From assembly GCF_002218085.1 (NCBI RefSeq), contig NZ_BDUC01000006.1, forward strand, positions 310,001 to 374,000: a DNA stretch of 64,000 nucleotides, given 5' to 3'. This stretch comes from Tolypothrix sp. NIES-4075. GTDB lineage: Bacteria > Cyanobacteriota > Cyanobacteriia > Cyanobacteriales > Nostocaceae. A program made the translations under genes and the position numbers. Below are positions 35,658 through 44,882 of the stretch, in pieces; the first letter of the stretch is position 1, and each line of letters begins with the position of its first letter. Below the pieces are notes generated by a model. The model was given only the letters and a program-made list of their open reading frames with translations, made no database searches and was not told where the DNA came from.

Positions 35658-38600
35658 GTGATCAACCCAAAAATCAAAAGTGGTAAAATCCTGATTCATC
35701 GTTCTTTAGCGGCGATTGTTGGTATTCTGATGTTGTCCCATCCGATGGTGGTGACTGCATCTATCTCAGGTGCGATCGCTCAACAAGTACCAAATAAATC
35801 TCCAGAATACGTTAAAGGAAAGCAACTGTTAGATGAAGCCGATAAACTTTTGCAGCAAGGTACAGGTGAATCTCGACAAAAAGCGATCGCACTTTACTCT
35901 CAAGCTCTGTTAATTTGGCGAAAAATAGGCGATCGTAATTCCGAAGCTACTACACTTTTAAGCATCGGTACGCTTTATTATACGCTTTCGCAAAACCAAA
36001 AAGCTTTAGAATATTACAATCAAGCTTTAGTTATCAGACGCGAACTTAAAGATCGTGTTGGCGAAGCGGTAATGCTTTATTCTATTGCTAATGCTTATTC
36101 CAACTTGGGTGAAAAGCAAAAAGCGCTATCATTTTACAATCAATCGCTGTCAATCTCTCAAGCTGAGAAAAAACTCAATTTTGCCGCTAATGTGCTTTAT
36201 AGTCTTGGTGTCACATATTTTAGTGTCGGTGAAACCAAAAAAGCAGTTGATTCTTATAATGAAGCGTTGAGTATCCAGCGTACTATCAAAGATATTGAAG
36301 GTCAAACTAGAACACTTCAAACTCTAGGTACAATTTATACCCAATTGGGGGAAACGCAAAAGGGGTTAGAAACTTTTAATCAAGCATTAGAAATTTACAA
36401 AACAAATAACGATCTGAGTGGACAAGCTAGTATTCTTAGCAGCATTGGTTTTCTTTACTTTTCCTTAGGTGAGAATCAGAAATCATTCACCTATTTAAAC
36501 CAAGCGCTTGATTTGCAGAAAAAAGCTCAAACAAATCTATCGGGAACAGCTTTAGTATTTAACTTGTCTCAACAAGCTCAAATACTCACTATTTTAGCCG
36601 CTACTTACAAAGGATTAGGCGACTTTCAAAAAGCTATATCATACTTTAATCAAGCGCGTATTCTTTTACAAAAATCTGGTAATCCCTTAGCAGAAGCAGA
36701 ATCTCTTAACCAAGTCAGCTTTGCCTACAGCGAATTGGGGGAGAACCAAAAAGCGCTAGAATCTTTAAATCAAGCATTGGTGCTACAACGTGCGAATAAA
36801 GATTATGCAAGATCTGCTTTTACTCTGGGCAATATCGGTGACATTTATCGTTCTTTTGGCGATTATCAAAAAGCCCTTGATACATACAATCAAGCATTAA
36901 CTCTCCAACGTCAAGTGCAAGACCGTTCTGGAGAAGGAGGAACGTTAAGAAGTATTGCTTTAACTTATAGTTATCTGGGTGATAATCAGCTAAGTGCTGA
37001 TACTTATACTCAAGCATTAGAAATATTTAAAAAAATAGGCGATCGCTCATCAGTTGCTCAAACTCTTGATAATATCGGCACTGTTTATCGAGTTGACCAA
37101 GATTATCCCAAAGCCTTAGAATACTACGACCGGGCGCTAAAATTGTGGGACGAACAAAAAGATGTATTCAAAAAATTTGCCACACTCACAGGAGTAGTCA
37201 GAGTTTACGAGTTATTGAAAGATTATCCGAAAGCACTGGATACTGCTAACCAGATACTTTTATTATCTCAAAAGGAAAAAAACGGCTTTACTGAAGCTTC
37301 AGCATATGCTTTTCTTGGCAGAGTGTATTTAGCGTCAGGGAATTATCAAAAAGCTCTAGATGCTTCTACCAAAGCAGCATCCCAGTCGCAAAAACTAGGC
37401 TTTCGTTTGTTTGAAGCTAGCGTTTTAAACAATATTGGCAAAGCTTACAATTCATTAAAGCAGCCAGATAAGGCAATCAACAGTTACAATCAGGAACTAA
37501 AACTTCGGCAAAAGTTAGGTGATCGCACAGGTGTTGCGGATACGCTTTATGATATTGCTGTAACCGAACGCGATCGCAATAATTTGAATGCAGCACGAAC
37601 TCAAATAGAATCGGTAATAGCGATCGTTGAAGATATCCGCACCAAAGTTACCAGCCAAGATTTGCGAAGCTCGTATTTTGCCTCGATACAGAAGTATTAT
37701 GAATTTTACATCGATTTATTGATGCGGCTGCACAAACAGCAACCATCTAAAGGATACAACGCAATAGCTTTGCAAGTTAGCGAACGCGCTCGCGCCCGCA
37801 GTCTGGTAGAATTGTTAAATGAAGCTAACGCTGATATTCGCCAAGGTGTAGATCCGAAGTTGCTAGAACTTGAACGGAACTTACAGCAAAAATTAGATGC
37901 TAGCGAGAAACGGCAAATTCAATTATCCAGCAAACAAAATACAGAAGCGCAGATACAAGCCTTAGAAAAAGAAATCGCTGCACTTTTACAACAATATCAA
38001 CAAGTAAAAGCACAAATTAGAGCCACCAGTCCCCGTTATGCGGCACTAACACAGCCTCAATCCCTTACTCTAGCACAAATTCAGTCCTCAATTCTTGATA
38101 AAGATACCCTGCTTTTAGAATACTCTTTAGGCGAGGAACGCAGCTATCTTTGGGCAGTCAGCAAAACAAATATTACCAGTTACGAATTACCCAAACGTGC
38201 AGAGATAGAAGCTACTGCAAAGCAATTTTATAAATTGCTGAAGAAACCTAGAAGAATATCGGTGGGATCTGCTTTTGGTGAACCAAAAGATGTGGAAGTC
38301 GCAACCAAATTGAGTCAGATGCTTTTGCAACCCGTCACCAAAGAGTTAGGTAATAAACGTTTACTAATTGTTAGTGATGGTGCTTTGCAATATTTGCCGT
38401 TTGCTGCATTGCCAAACGCGAAAAACCTAACCCCCCACCCCCCTTCCCTGCAAGGTAAGGGGGAGTCAAACTCGCTCTTGGAGAGGTCACTTACGCCTTT
38501 ATTAGTCGAACATGAAATAGTGAATTTGCCCTCAGTATCTACTTTATTCTTTTTGCGGAAAGAAGTAAATAACCGTCAACCCGCACCGAAAGCGATCGCA

Positions 38601-39305
38601 ATTCTCGCCGATCCAGTTTTTAGCAGTGACGATCCACGTCTTAAATTACCGCAACAACAAACAGTAGACAAAAGCAATCTGGACAATCTGCATTTAGCAA
38701 GAGCCGCAAGAGACGCGGATGTATATTTTAATCGCTTACCCTTTACGCGCACCGAAGCCGAACGCATTATGGCTTTAGTTCCCGATACTTTACGTAAAGA
38801 GGCTTTTGACTTTGCCGCCAGTCGAGCGATCGCTACTAGTCCGGAACTGAGTAAATATCGAATTATACATTTTGCTACCCACGGTATTCTGAATAGCACG
38901 CACCCAGAATTATCTGGAGTAGTGCTATCGCTGTTTGACGATAAGGGTGTACCGCAAAACGGTTTTTTACGACTGAACGATATTTTTAACCTCAACTTGC
39001 CAGCAGAATTAATCGTCCTCAGTGCTTGTGAAACAGGTTTGGGCAAAGAAATCAAAGGAGAAGGATTAGTGGGCTTGACAAGAGGCTTCATGTATGCAGG
39101 TAGCCCGCGAATTGTCGTCAGTTTGTGGAGTGTCGATGACGAAGCCACATCAGAACTGATGACAAAATTTTATCAAAAAATGCTGCAAGACAAATTAAAA
39201 CCTGCGGCAGCGTTGCGATCGGCACAAATAGAAATGTTAAAAAATGAGAGCTTTGCTGCCCCATATTATTGGGCAGCATTTACACTTCAAGGGGAGTGGA
39301 AGTAA
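35658..39305 (+). CDS. CHAT domain protein with TPR array
   Basis: 1215 residues, probable GTG start. A signal-like N-terminus is followed by about fifteen TPRs (LGENQKALESLNQALVLQ type), a coiled-coil and a C-terminal caspase-like CHAT domain. The catalytic His (IIHFATHGIL) and Cys (IVLSACETGLG) are kept, and the segment GLTRGFMYAGSPRIVVSLW is typical. In the CHAT region, residues about 925-945 (LTPHPPSLQGKGESNSLLER) are encoded by a dispersed repeat with a CCCCCTT/AAGGGGG hairpin that was inserted in frame. It probably acts as a sensor-protease; substrate unknown. Confidence 0.88.
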   Translation: MINPKIKSGKILIHRSLAAIVGILMLSHPMVVTASISGAIAQQVPNKSPEYVKGKQLLDEADKLLQQGTGESRQKAIALYSQALLIWRKIGDRNSEATTLLSIGTLYYTLSQNQKALEYYNQALVIRRELKDRVGEAVMLYSIANAYSNLGEKQKALSFYNQSLSISQAEKKLNFAANVLYSLGVTYFSVGETKKAVDSYNEALSIQRTIKDIEGQTRTLQTLGTIYTQLGETQKGLETFNQALEIYKTNNDLSGQASILSSIGFLYFSLGENQKSFTYLNQALDLQKKAQTNLSGTALVFNLSQQAQILTILAATYKGLGDFQKAISYFNQARILLQKSGNPLAEAESLNQVSFAYSELGENQKALESLNQALVLQRANKDYARSAFTLGNIGDIYRSFGDYQKALDTYNQALTLQRQVQDRSGEGGTLRSIALTYSYLGDNQLSADTYTQALEIFKKIGDRSSVAQTLDNIGTVYRVDQDYPKALEYYDRALKLWDEQKDVFKKFATLTGVVRVYELLKDYPKALDTANQILLLSQKEKNGFTEASAYAFLGRVYLASGNYQKALDASTKAASQSQKLGFRLFEASVLNNIGKAYNSLKQPDKAINSYNQELKLRQKLGDRTGVADTLYDIAVTERDRNNLNAARTQIESVIAIVEDIRTKVTSQDLRSSYFASIQKYYEFYIDLLMRLHKQQPSKGYNAIALQVSERARARSLVELLNEANADIRQGVDPKLLELERNLQQKLDASEKRQIQLSSKQNTEAQIQALEKEIAALLQQYQQVKAQIRATSPRYAALTQPQSLTLAQIQSSILDKDTLLLEYSLGEERSYLWAVSKTNITSYELPKRAEIEATAKQFYKLLKKPRRISVGSAFGEPKDVEVATKLSQMLLQPVTKELGNKRLLIVSDGALQYLPFAALPNAKNLTPHPPSLQGKGESNSLLERSLTPLLVEHEIVNLPSVSTLFFLRKEVNNRQPAPKAIAILADPVFSSDDPRLKLPQQQTVDKSNLDNLHLARAARDADVYFNRLPFTRTEAERIMALVPDTLRKEAFDFAASRAIATSPELSKYRIIHFATHGILNSTHPELSGVVLSLFDDKGVPQNGFLRLNDIFNLNLPAELIVLSACETGLGKEIKGEGLVGLTRGFMYAGSPRIVVSLWSVDDEATSELMTKFYQKMLQDKLKPAAALRSAQIEMLKNESFAAPYYWAAFTLQGEWK

Positions 39306-39849
39306 AAAGTAGTAAGCACTTCAGTTCATAAAAAAGACGTGAAAACGGCTATTACAAACTTTTTTACTCAGTGCATGAAAACCATTAAACTGAAAATATT
39401 CGCTTCAACTTTATTCGGTTATATTCTCATCTGTGTTTTTCATAACAAATAGCTTTTTAGCAATTGTCAGTTAACTTACATTCTGATTATTCCATAAATC
39501 TAAACTAGATACATTTTTCAAATATTTTTCTGATATCAAGCTACAGTTCAAACTTTTATTTTGATTTGTTTGACAAAACTTAATATATTGCCTAACCTAA
39601 AAGTTAGGTAACACTAATTCCGCGTCAGACAAAGATTATTCTTAGCCATATTTAGGCAGAAGCAAATGAATTGAAGTAAAAATCAAGGAACTAAAAATAA
39701 AAGCAAATTTACCTAATTTTGCGAAAAAGCTAAAAAATTAAGTCACCGGATAACGCTGCAAAAATATCCACTTCCGGTTATATATCAAGGCTTTTGGTGA
39801 GTGAGAATCATGCAAATTTAGGTGAAATAAATATGCTAAGGAGATTATC
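39306..39849. promoter_or_regulatory. Long leader upstream of the oxidase operon
   Basis: 544 A+T-rich bases with no ORF. A CCTAAC/GTTAGG hairpin lies at 39591-39608 and AAGGAGATTATC precedes ATG 39850. Left end has the AGTAAGCACTTCAGT palindrome family. A long regulated leader is plausible. Confidence 0.45.
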
Positions 39850-40350
39850 ATGCTGAAGTACTTTACGTCATTGAACGACCACAACTTACCGTATCCCGAT
39901 ACAATTCATCCCATCGTCGTCCACTTCGTCATCGCGTTGGTATTGTTTGGGTTCTTGTGCGATGTAATTGGCTATTTCACTGGGAAAACTCGCCTTTTTG
40001 AAGTGGGTTGGTGGAATATGTTCTTCGCTACAATTGCTATTTTTATCGCTGTTATTTTCGGACAGTTTGAAGCAGGCTTGGCACTACCTTATAACGCCGC
40101 TAAATCAGTTTTGAGTATGCATACACTGATTGGCTGGTCGCTTTCAGGAATCATTGCGGCGATTACAGCATGGCGTTATGTAATGCGTATCCGCAACCCA
40201 CACAAAATATCGATTTCCTATCTCGGAGTAGGGCTGCTTTTAACTTGTGTAGTTGGCTTACAAGTTTATCTTGGCGATGAATTGGTTTGGGTATATGGAC
40301 TGCATACAGTACCAGTTGTTGAAGCAGTAAAAGAAGGTATTTTGCGATGA
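39850..40350 (+). CDS. DUF2231 membrane protein, oxidase-associated (first)
   Basis: 166 residues with four transmembrane helices. Conserved histidines sit in or near the helices: DTIHPIVVHFVIALV, MHTLIGWSLSG and VYGLHTVPVV, a pattern compatible with heme or quinone binding, though unproven. Its stop overlaps the next start (ATGA), so the two DUF2231 proteins are translationally coupled. Position upstream of coxBAC suggests an accessory electron-transfer or assembly role for the oxidase. Confidence 0.8.
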   Translation: MLKYFTSLNDHNLPYPDTIHPIVVHFVIALVLFGFLCDVIGYFTGKTRLFEVGWWNMFFATIAIFIAVIFGQFEAGLALPYNAAKSVLSMHTLIGWSLSGIIAAITAWRYVMRIRNPHKISISYLGVGLLLTCVVGLQVYLGDELVWVYGLHTVPVVEAVKEGILR

Positions 40351-40934
40351 ATTCAGAACTAATAGACCAATTAAGCAATCAACTTGGTGCGAACGGATTA
40401 CCTTACACCATTCCCATTCATCCCAACTTAGTTCATTTGACTTTAGGTTTGTTTATTATTGGGATTACCTTTGATATTGTTGGTGTAATTTTCCCTTTCC
40501 AAAAATGGGTCTTCAAATCTTTAGCGATTCCTGTTGAACGTAGTAGCTTTTTTGATGTTGGTTGGTACAACATGCTAGCTTCATCTGTGATTACATTTTT
40601 CACAGTCGGGGCAGGTTTTTATGAAATGATGCTGGCAAAACCACCGGCTGACGTGAAAAGTGCCTGGGGATTGCAAGCAATGGAAACCATGCTTTGGCAT
40701 GGTGTGGGTGGAGTTTTATTATTAACGCTAATTGTCGGTATGACCGTTTGGAGAGGTTTACAGCGCTTTGTTTGGTCAAAAGAAGCAGATAGACAAGTGC
40801 AATTAAGTTATCTACTAATGGGCATGGTAATCATGTTTATTATGTTTCTCCACGGCACATTAGGAGCGCAATTAGCAACAGAATTTGGAGTACACAATAC
40901 AGCAGATAATTTGCTGCGATTAGGCAAACCGTAG
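40347..40934 (+). CDS. DUF2231 membrane protein, oxidase-associated (second)
   Basis: 195 residues, four transmembrane helices, paralogous to the preceding protein. Conserved motifs are IPIHPNLVHLTLGLFI, VGWYNMLASSVITFFTVGAG, MLWHGVGGVLLL and FGVHNTADNLLR. The start overlaps the upstream stop by four bases. A 67-base gap with a palindrome separates it from subunit II. Confidence 0.8.
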   Translation: MNSELIDQLSNQLGANGLPYTIPIHPNLVHLTLGLFIIGITFDIVGVIFPFQKWVFKSLAIPVERSSFFDVGWYNMLASSVITFFTVGAGFYEMMLAKPPADVKSAWGLQAMETMLWHGVGGVLLLTLIVGMTVWRGLQRFVWSKEADRQVQLSYLLMGMVIMFIMFLHGTLGAQLATEFGVHNTADNLLRLGKP

Positions 40935-40985
40935 TGAGCGCTGTACTCGCTCATAAAAAGGACTTAACGGCTGAAGCCGTGACTA
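40930..40985. repeat. Intercistronic palindrome before coxB
   Basis: GTAGTGAGCGCTGTACTCGCTC and GGCTGAAGCCGTGACTAC form nested inverted repeats of the GTAGT...ACTAC family between operon genes. Confidence 0.6.
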
Positions 40986-41001
40986 CCAAAAACCAACTCA
41001 T

Positions 41002-41916
41002 ATGCAGAAAATATTGCGGATTTTTACATTAATTACAGGCGCGATCGCTCTCACTTTTACTAGTATTTGGATCGGCAAGCAAGCTTATTTCTGGCTTCCT
41101 CCCCAAGCGGCAGCCGAATCCGTCTTAATTGATGATTTGATTAGCTTCCTCGTGACGCTAGGTGCATTCATCTTCTTGGGAGTAACCGGAACTCTGATGT
41201 ATTCAGTTATTTTCCATCGCGCAATCAAGGATGACTACAGCGATGGTCCCCCGATTGAAGGTAATATAACTCTGGAAGTTGTTTGGACAGTCATCCCAGT
41301 TTTGTTAGTGTTTTGGATTGCAAATTATAGCTACCAAATCTACGAGCAAATGGGAATTCAAGGTCCGATGGAGCATGTACACTTCCATAATCCGATGGGA
41401 ATAGAATCGGCATATGCTGCACCAAAAGACGCTACAACTCAACAATTAGAAAAAATTGATGTACTTGCTAAACAATGGGCTTGGGTGTTTCACTACCCAG
41501 AGAAAAACGTCACCAGTACCGAACTGCATCTACCAAGCGATCGCCGCATAAGTTTAGCACTGCAATCAGAAGACGTTATCCACGGCTTTTACATTCCCGC
41601 TTTTCGACTCAAGCAAGACATCATTCCCAACCAAACCATCGACTTTGAATTTACTCCCATCCGACCAGGTAAATACCGTTTGACCGATTCTCAATATAGC
41701 GGCACCTACTTTGCAACCATGCAAGCGGATGTAATCGTCGAATCACCAGAAGATTACCAAAAATGGCTGACACAAGCAGCAACTCACAAACAAGCGATCG
41801 CTACCAACCAAGCAGCCTCTGAATATGCCCAAGCATCAAATCAGTCAATCAAACCAGGTTGGGCAACAGTTGCCCCTGCTGCACCTCCTGTAGTCAATTA
41901 CAGCAACTCATTATAA
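41002..41916 (+). CDS. coxB: Terminal oxidase subunit II lacking CuA ligands (ARTO/Cox3 type)
   Basis: 304 residues with two N-terminal transmembrane helices and a periplasmic/luminal cupredoxin domain. The segment HGFYIPAFRLKQDIIPNQ aligns with the standard subunit II, but the CuA loop, normally C-x-E-x-C-x-x-x-H, reads DSQYSGTYFATM. Both cysteines, the Glu and the second His are absent. Cytochrome c oxidation via CuA is thus not possible, as in cyanobacterial alternative respiratory terminal oxidases, which are thought to oxidise quinol. Operon with subunits I and III. Confidence 0.92.
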   Translation: MQKILRIFTLITGAIALTFTSIWIGKQAYFWLPPQAAAESVLIDDLISFLVTLGAFIFLGVTGTLMYSVIFHRAIKDDYSDGPPIEGNITLEVVWTVIPVLLVFWIANYSYQIYEQMGIQGPMEHVHFHNPMGIESAYAAPKDATTQQLEKIDVLAKQWAWVFHYPEKNVTSTELHLPSDRRISLALQSEDVIHGFYIPAFRLKQDIIPNQTIDFEFTPIRPGKYRLTDSQYSGTYFATMQADVIVESPEDYQKWLTQAATHKQAIATNQAASEYAQASNQSIKPGWATVAPAAPPVVNYSNSL

Positions 41917-41986
41917 GTACCCACAACTAACAACTATCAACTATCAACCATCAACTATCAACCATCAACTAACAACCATCAAACAA
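41917..41986. repeat. AACTATC/AACCATC tandem repeats between coxB and coxA
   Basis: Degenerate heptamers CAACTATCAACCATC fill the 70-base gap up to ATG 41987. I see no Shine-Dalgarno in it. Confidence 0.75.
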
Positions 41987-43693
41987 ATGACCAACATCCC
42001 CATCGAAGGCATCATCATCCCTAGTGACACTCACCACGAACCTCCAAACGACTGGAGGCAATACTTCAGCTTTAGCACCGACCATAAAGTAATTGGTATC
42101 CAATATCTCGTTACCGCATTCATCTTCTTTCTCGTCGGTGGTATGTTTGCGATGGTGATTCGCGGAGAACTCATCACACCAGATTCAGACTTAGTAGATC
42201 GCACCGTTTACAATGGCTTGTTCACCATGCATGGCACCGTCATGCTTTTCCTGTGGACATTTCCCTCACTAGTTGGTTTTGCCAACTATCTAGTACCTTT
42301 GATGATTGGCGCCCGCGATATGGCATTTCCGCGCCTGAATGCCGTCGCTTTTTGGATGGTGCCAGTCGTCGGAATTCTCCTCATGGCAAGCTTTCTTGTG
42401 CCTGGTGGACCCGCCCAAGCAGGCTGGTGGTCTTACCCGCCAGTGAGCCTTCAGAACCCCACAGGTAACTTAATTAACGGTCAAGTTCTCTGGCTGTTGG
42501 CGGTAGCAATCTCCGGCGTGTCTTCCATCATGGGTGCGGTAAACTTTGTTACTACAATAGTGAAGATGCGGGCACCTGGCATGGGCTTTTTCCGGATGCC
42601 TCTGTTTGTTTGGGGAGTGTTTAGCGCCCAAATTATCCAACTGTTTGGACTTCCAGCACTGACAGCAGGTGCGGTCATGTTGTTACTCGATCTCACCGCT
42701 GGAACTGCCTTTTTTGACCCCAGCAAGGGAGGTAATCCAGTTTTGTTTCAGCACTATTTCTGGTTCTACTCCCACCCCGCCGTTTATGTAATAATTTTAC
42801 CTATCTTCGGTATTTTCTCGGAAATATTCCCCGTCTATTCCCGCAAACCGCTATTTGGTTACAAAGTAGTCGCCATTTCATCGCTCTTGATTGCCGGAGT
42901 TAGCGGTATTGTTTGGGTACACCACATGTATGTCAGCGGTACAGCAGGCTGGATGCGGTTGTTTTTCATGCTGACAACTATGTGCGTATCTGTACCGACA
43001 GGAATTAAGGTTTTTGCCTGGGTAGCAACCATCTGGGGCGGTAAAATACGGTTGAATACACCAATGCTGTTTGCTTTGGGTGCATTGATCATGTTTGTGT
43101 TTGCAGGTATCACAGGCATCATGCTTTCCTCCGTGCCTGTTGATGTTCACGTTAACAATACTTACTTTATCGTCGGTCACTTCCACTACGTCCTTTACGG
43201 AACGGTGACGATGAACTTGTATGCGGCAATTTACCACTGGTTCCCGAAAATGACGGGACGCATGTATCACGAAGGCTGGGGTAAATTGCACTTCTGGTTA
43301 ACATTCATCGGTACCAATCTCAACTTTTTCCCCATGCATCCATTAGGATTGCAAGGAATGTTACGTCGAGTATCTTCCTACGCTCCAGATGCAGGATATG
43401 AATTCTGGAATATTATTGCTAGTCTCGGCGCCTTTCTGTTAGGAATGTCTACTTTGCCCTTCATTTTCAACATGATAGTTTCTTGGATGCAAGGTGAGAA
43501 AGCACCTGATAATCCTTGGAGAGCAATTGGTTTGGAATGGTTAGTTTCTTCCCCACCTCCAGTAGAGAACTTTGAAGAAATTCCGATTGTCATCAGCGAA
43601 CCCTACGGATATGGCAAGTCTGAACCGTTAATTGCTCAAGTTCATAGTCATCAATATGAGCCGACAAACCCAACTTTAACAGGCATAGACTAA
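41987..43693 (+). CDS. coxA: Heme-copper terminal oxidase subunit I
   Basis: 568 residues, twelve transmembrane helices. Low-spin and high-spin heme and CuB ligands are visible: FTMHGTVMLFLW, FYSHPAVYVIILP (CuB His and cross-linked Tyr), VWVHHMYVSG (two CuB His) and GHFHYVLYGTVTMN. Proton-pathway residues were not assessed. With a CuA-less subunit II it forms the catalytic core of an ARTO-like quinol oxidase reducing O2 to water, probably in plasma membrane; in Nostocales such operons can be heterocyst-specific. Confidence 0.95.
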   Translation: MTNIPIEGIIIPSDTHHEPPNDWRQYFSFSTDHKVIGIQYLVTAFIFFLVGGMFAMVIRGELITPDSDLVDRTVYNGLFTMHGTVMLFLWTFPSLVGFANYLVPLMIGARDMAFPRLNAVAFWMVPVVGILLMASFLVPGGPAQAGWWSYPPVSLQNPTGNLINGQVLWLLAVAISGVSSIMGAVNFVTTIVKMRAPGMGFFRMPLFVWGVFSAQIIQLFGLPALTAGAVMLLLDLTAGTAFFDPSKGGNPVLFQHYFWFYSHPAVYVIILPIFGIFSEIFPVYSRKPLFGYKVVAISSLLIAGVSGIVWVHHMYVSGTAGWMRLFFMLTTMCVSVPTGIKVFAWVATIWGGKIRLNTPMLFALGALIMFVFAGITGIMLSSVPVDVHVNNTYFIVGHFHYVLYGTVTMNLYAAIYHWFPKMTGRMYHEGWGKLHFWLTFIGTNLNFFPMHPLGLQGMLRRVSSYAPDAGYEFWNIIASLGAFLLGMSTLPFIFNMIVSWMQGEKAPDNPWRAIGLEWLVSSPPPVENFEEIPIVISEPYGYGKSEPLIAQVHSHQYEPTNPTLTGID

Positions 43694-43891
43694 TAGAATT
43701 TTGATGAGTTCGTAGTAAGCACTTCAGTGCTTAAAAATCCAGAACTAAAGTCTTGACTACGAACTTATTCATCCCTCTTAACTAATGGTTCACCACATTA
43801 ATTTTGCGGGGTTGTAGTCAACGATTTGTCGCTCAAAAAAGCACTAAAGTACTTACTACGTATCAACCTTAGATAAAGGAGAATTCAAGCA
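43694..43891. repeat. Palindromes between coxA and coxC
   Basis: GTTCGTAGTAAGCACTTCAG pairs with ...ACTACGAAC at 43710-43766, and AAAGCACTAAAGTACTTACT follows at about 43839-43858. Both belong to the dispersed AGTAAGCACTT family. AAAGGAG precedes ATG 43892. Confidence 0.65.
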
Positions 43892-44491
43892 ATGGACAGT
43901 TATTTAGTTTCCGAATTGCAGCCACCTTTGCATGAGCATACGCACGATGAAGAAGGTAACAAGATGTTTGGCTTCATCGTTTTCTTACTATCTGAAAGCG
44001 TTATTTTCCTAAGTTTTTTCGCTGGGTATATTCTCTACAAAACAACGACTCCCAACTGGCTACCAATCGGTGTTTCTGGACTTGAAGTTAAAGAACCGGC
44101 AATTAATACGGTGGTTCTTGTTGCTAGTAGCTTTGTTATTTATTTGGCAGAACGCGCTCTGCAACGCCATAAATTGATGCAATATCGCTTGTATCTTTTG
44201 GCAACAATGGGGATGGGAACTTACTTTTTAGTGGGGCAAGGTATTGAATGGAGTAATCTTACTTTTGGTTTCACTTCCGGGGTATTTGGGGGAATTTTCT
44301 ATTTGTTAACAGGTTTCCACGGTTTGCACGTTCTCACCGGTATTCTGTTGCAGATGATTATTCTTGTGCGTTCTTTCATTCCCGGTAATTTCGATTCTGG
44401 ACATTTCGGTGTTAATGCAACTTCTTTGTTTTGGCACTTTGTTGATGTCATCTGGATTATTTTGTTTGTTCTAATCTATCTTTGGCAGTGA
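43892..44491 (+). CDS. coxC: Terminal oxidase subunit III
   Basis: 199 residues with five transmembrane helices. Family motifs are MFGFIVFLLSESVIFLSFFAG, LLTGFHGLHVLTGILLQ and NATSLFWHFVDVIWIILFVL. It is the last gene of the operon and the subunit normally stabilises subunit I. AAAGGAG ribosome-binding site at the right distance. Confidence 0.93.
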   Translation: MDSYLVSELQPPLHEHTHDEEGNKMFGFIVFLLSESVIFLSFFAGYILYKTTTPNWLPIGVSGLEVKEPAINTVVLVASSFVIYLAERALQRHKLMQYRLYLLATMGMGTYFLVGQGIEWSNLTFGFTSGVFGGIFYLLTGFHGLHVLTGILLQMIILVRSFIPGNFDSGHFGVNATSLFWHFVDVIWIILFVLIYLWQ

Positions 44492-44882
44492 ATATTCAGG
44501 CGATCGCTCACCTACTTAAGTAAGTTGGCGCTAATATTTCAAGGTATGTGAAGAAATTTAAATGTAGGGTGCGTTAGCTTTCAGCGTAACGCACCGTCAA
44601 CAATTTAGGGTGCGATCTTCCTACGGCATAACACACCCTACAACAAATTTATATTTCTTCAAGCCAATTGAATTTTTCTTGCTGACTTACTTAGGTCAAC
44701 ATTAAAAAATATAAAATGTAGAGTCTGATTTAATGCGGAAGAAGCGTTGTGTTAGGGAAGCGGGTTTCCTCACAACGCTTTTTCTCAGACAGCAAATCAA
44801 CAATGTCAAATTTTTTTACCAAAAATCCGAAAAGCTGCAATTTGAATTTGAAGCTTAGAGTAATCAAACTTCAATACCTACA
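44492..44882. repeat. Intergenic region with GTAGGGTGCG palindrome
   Basis: TGTAGGGTGCGTTA (44563-44576) faces a near-perfect complement ending at 44642, with an inner GGTGCGTTA...TAACGCACC hairpin. No gene. CACAACGCTTTTTCTC/GAAGCGTTGTG at about 44744-44784 is a possible terminator-like hairpin. Confidence 0.6.

Noticed and set aside
39560..39600. TTGACA near 39570 as a sigma-70 promoter for the oxidase operon
   Set aside because: No acceptable -10 box at normal spacing; the TAATAT downstream is only five bases away.
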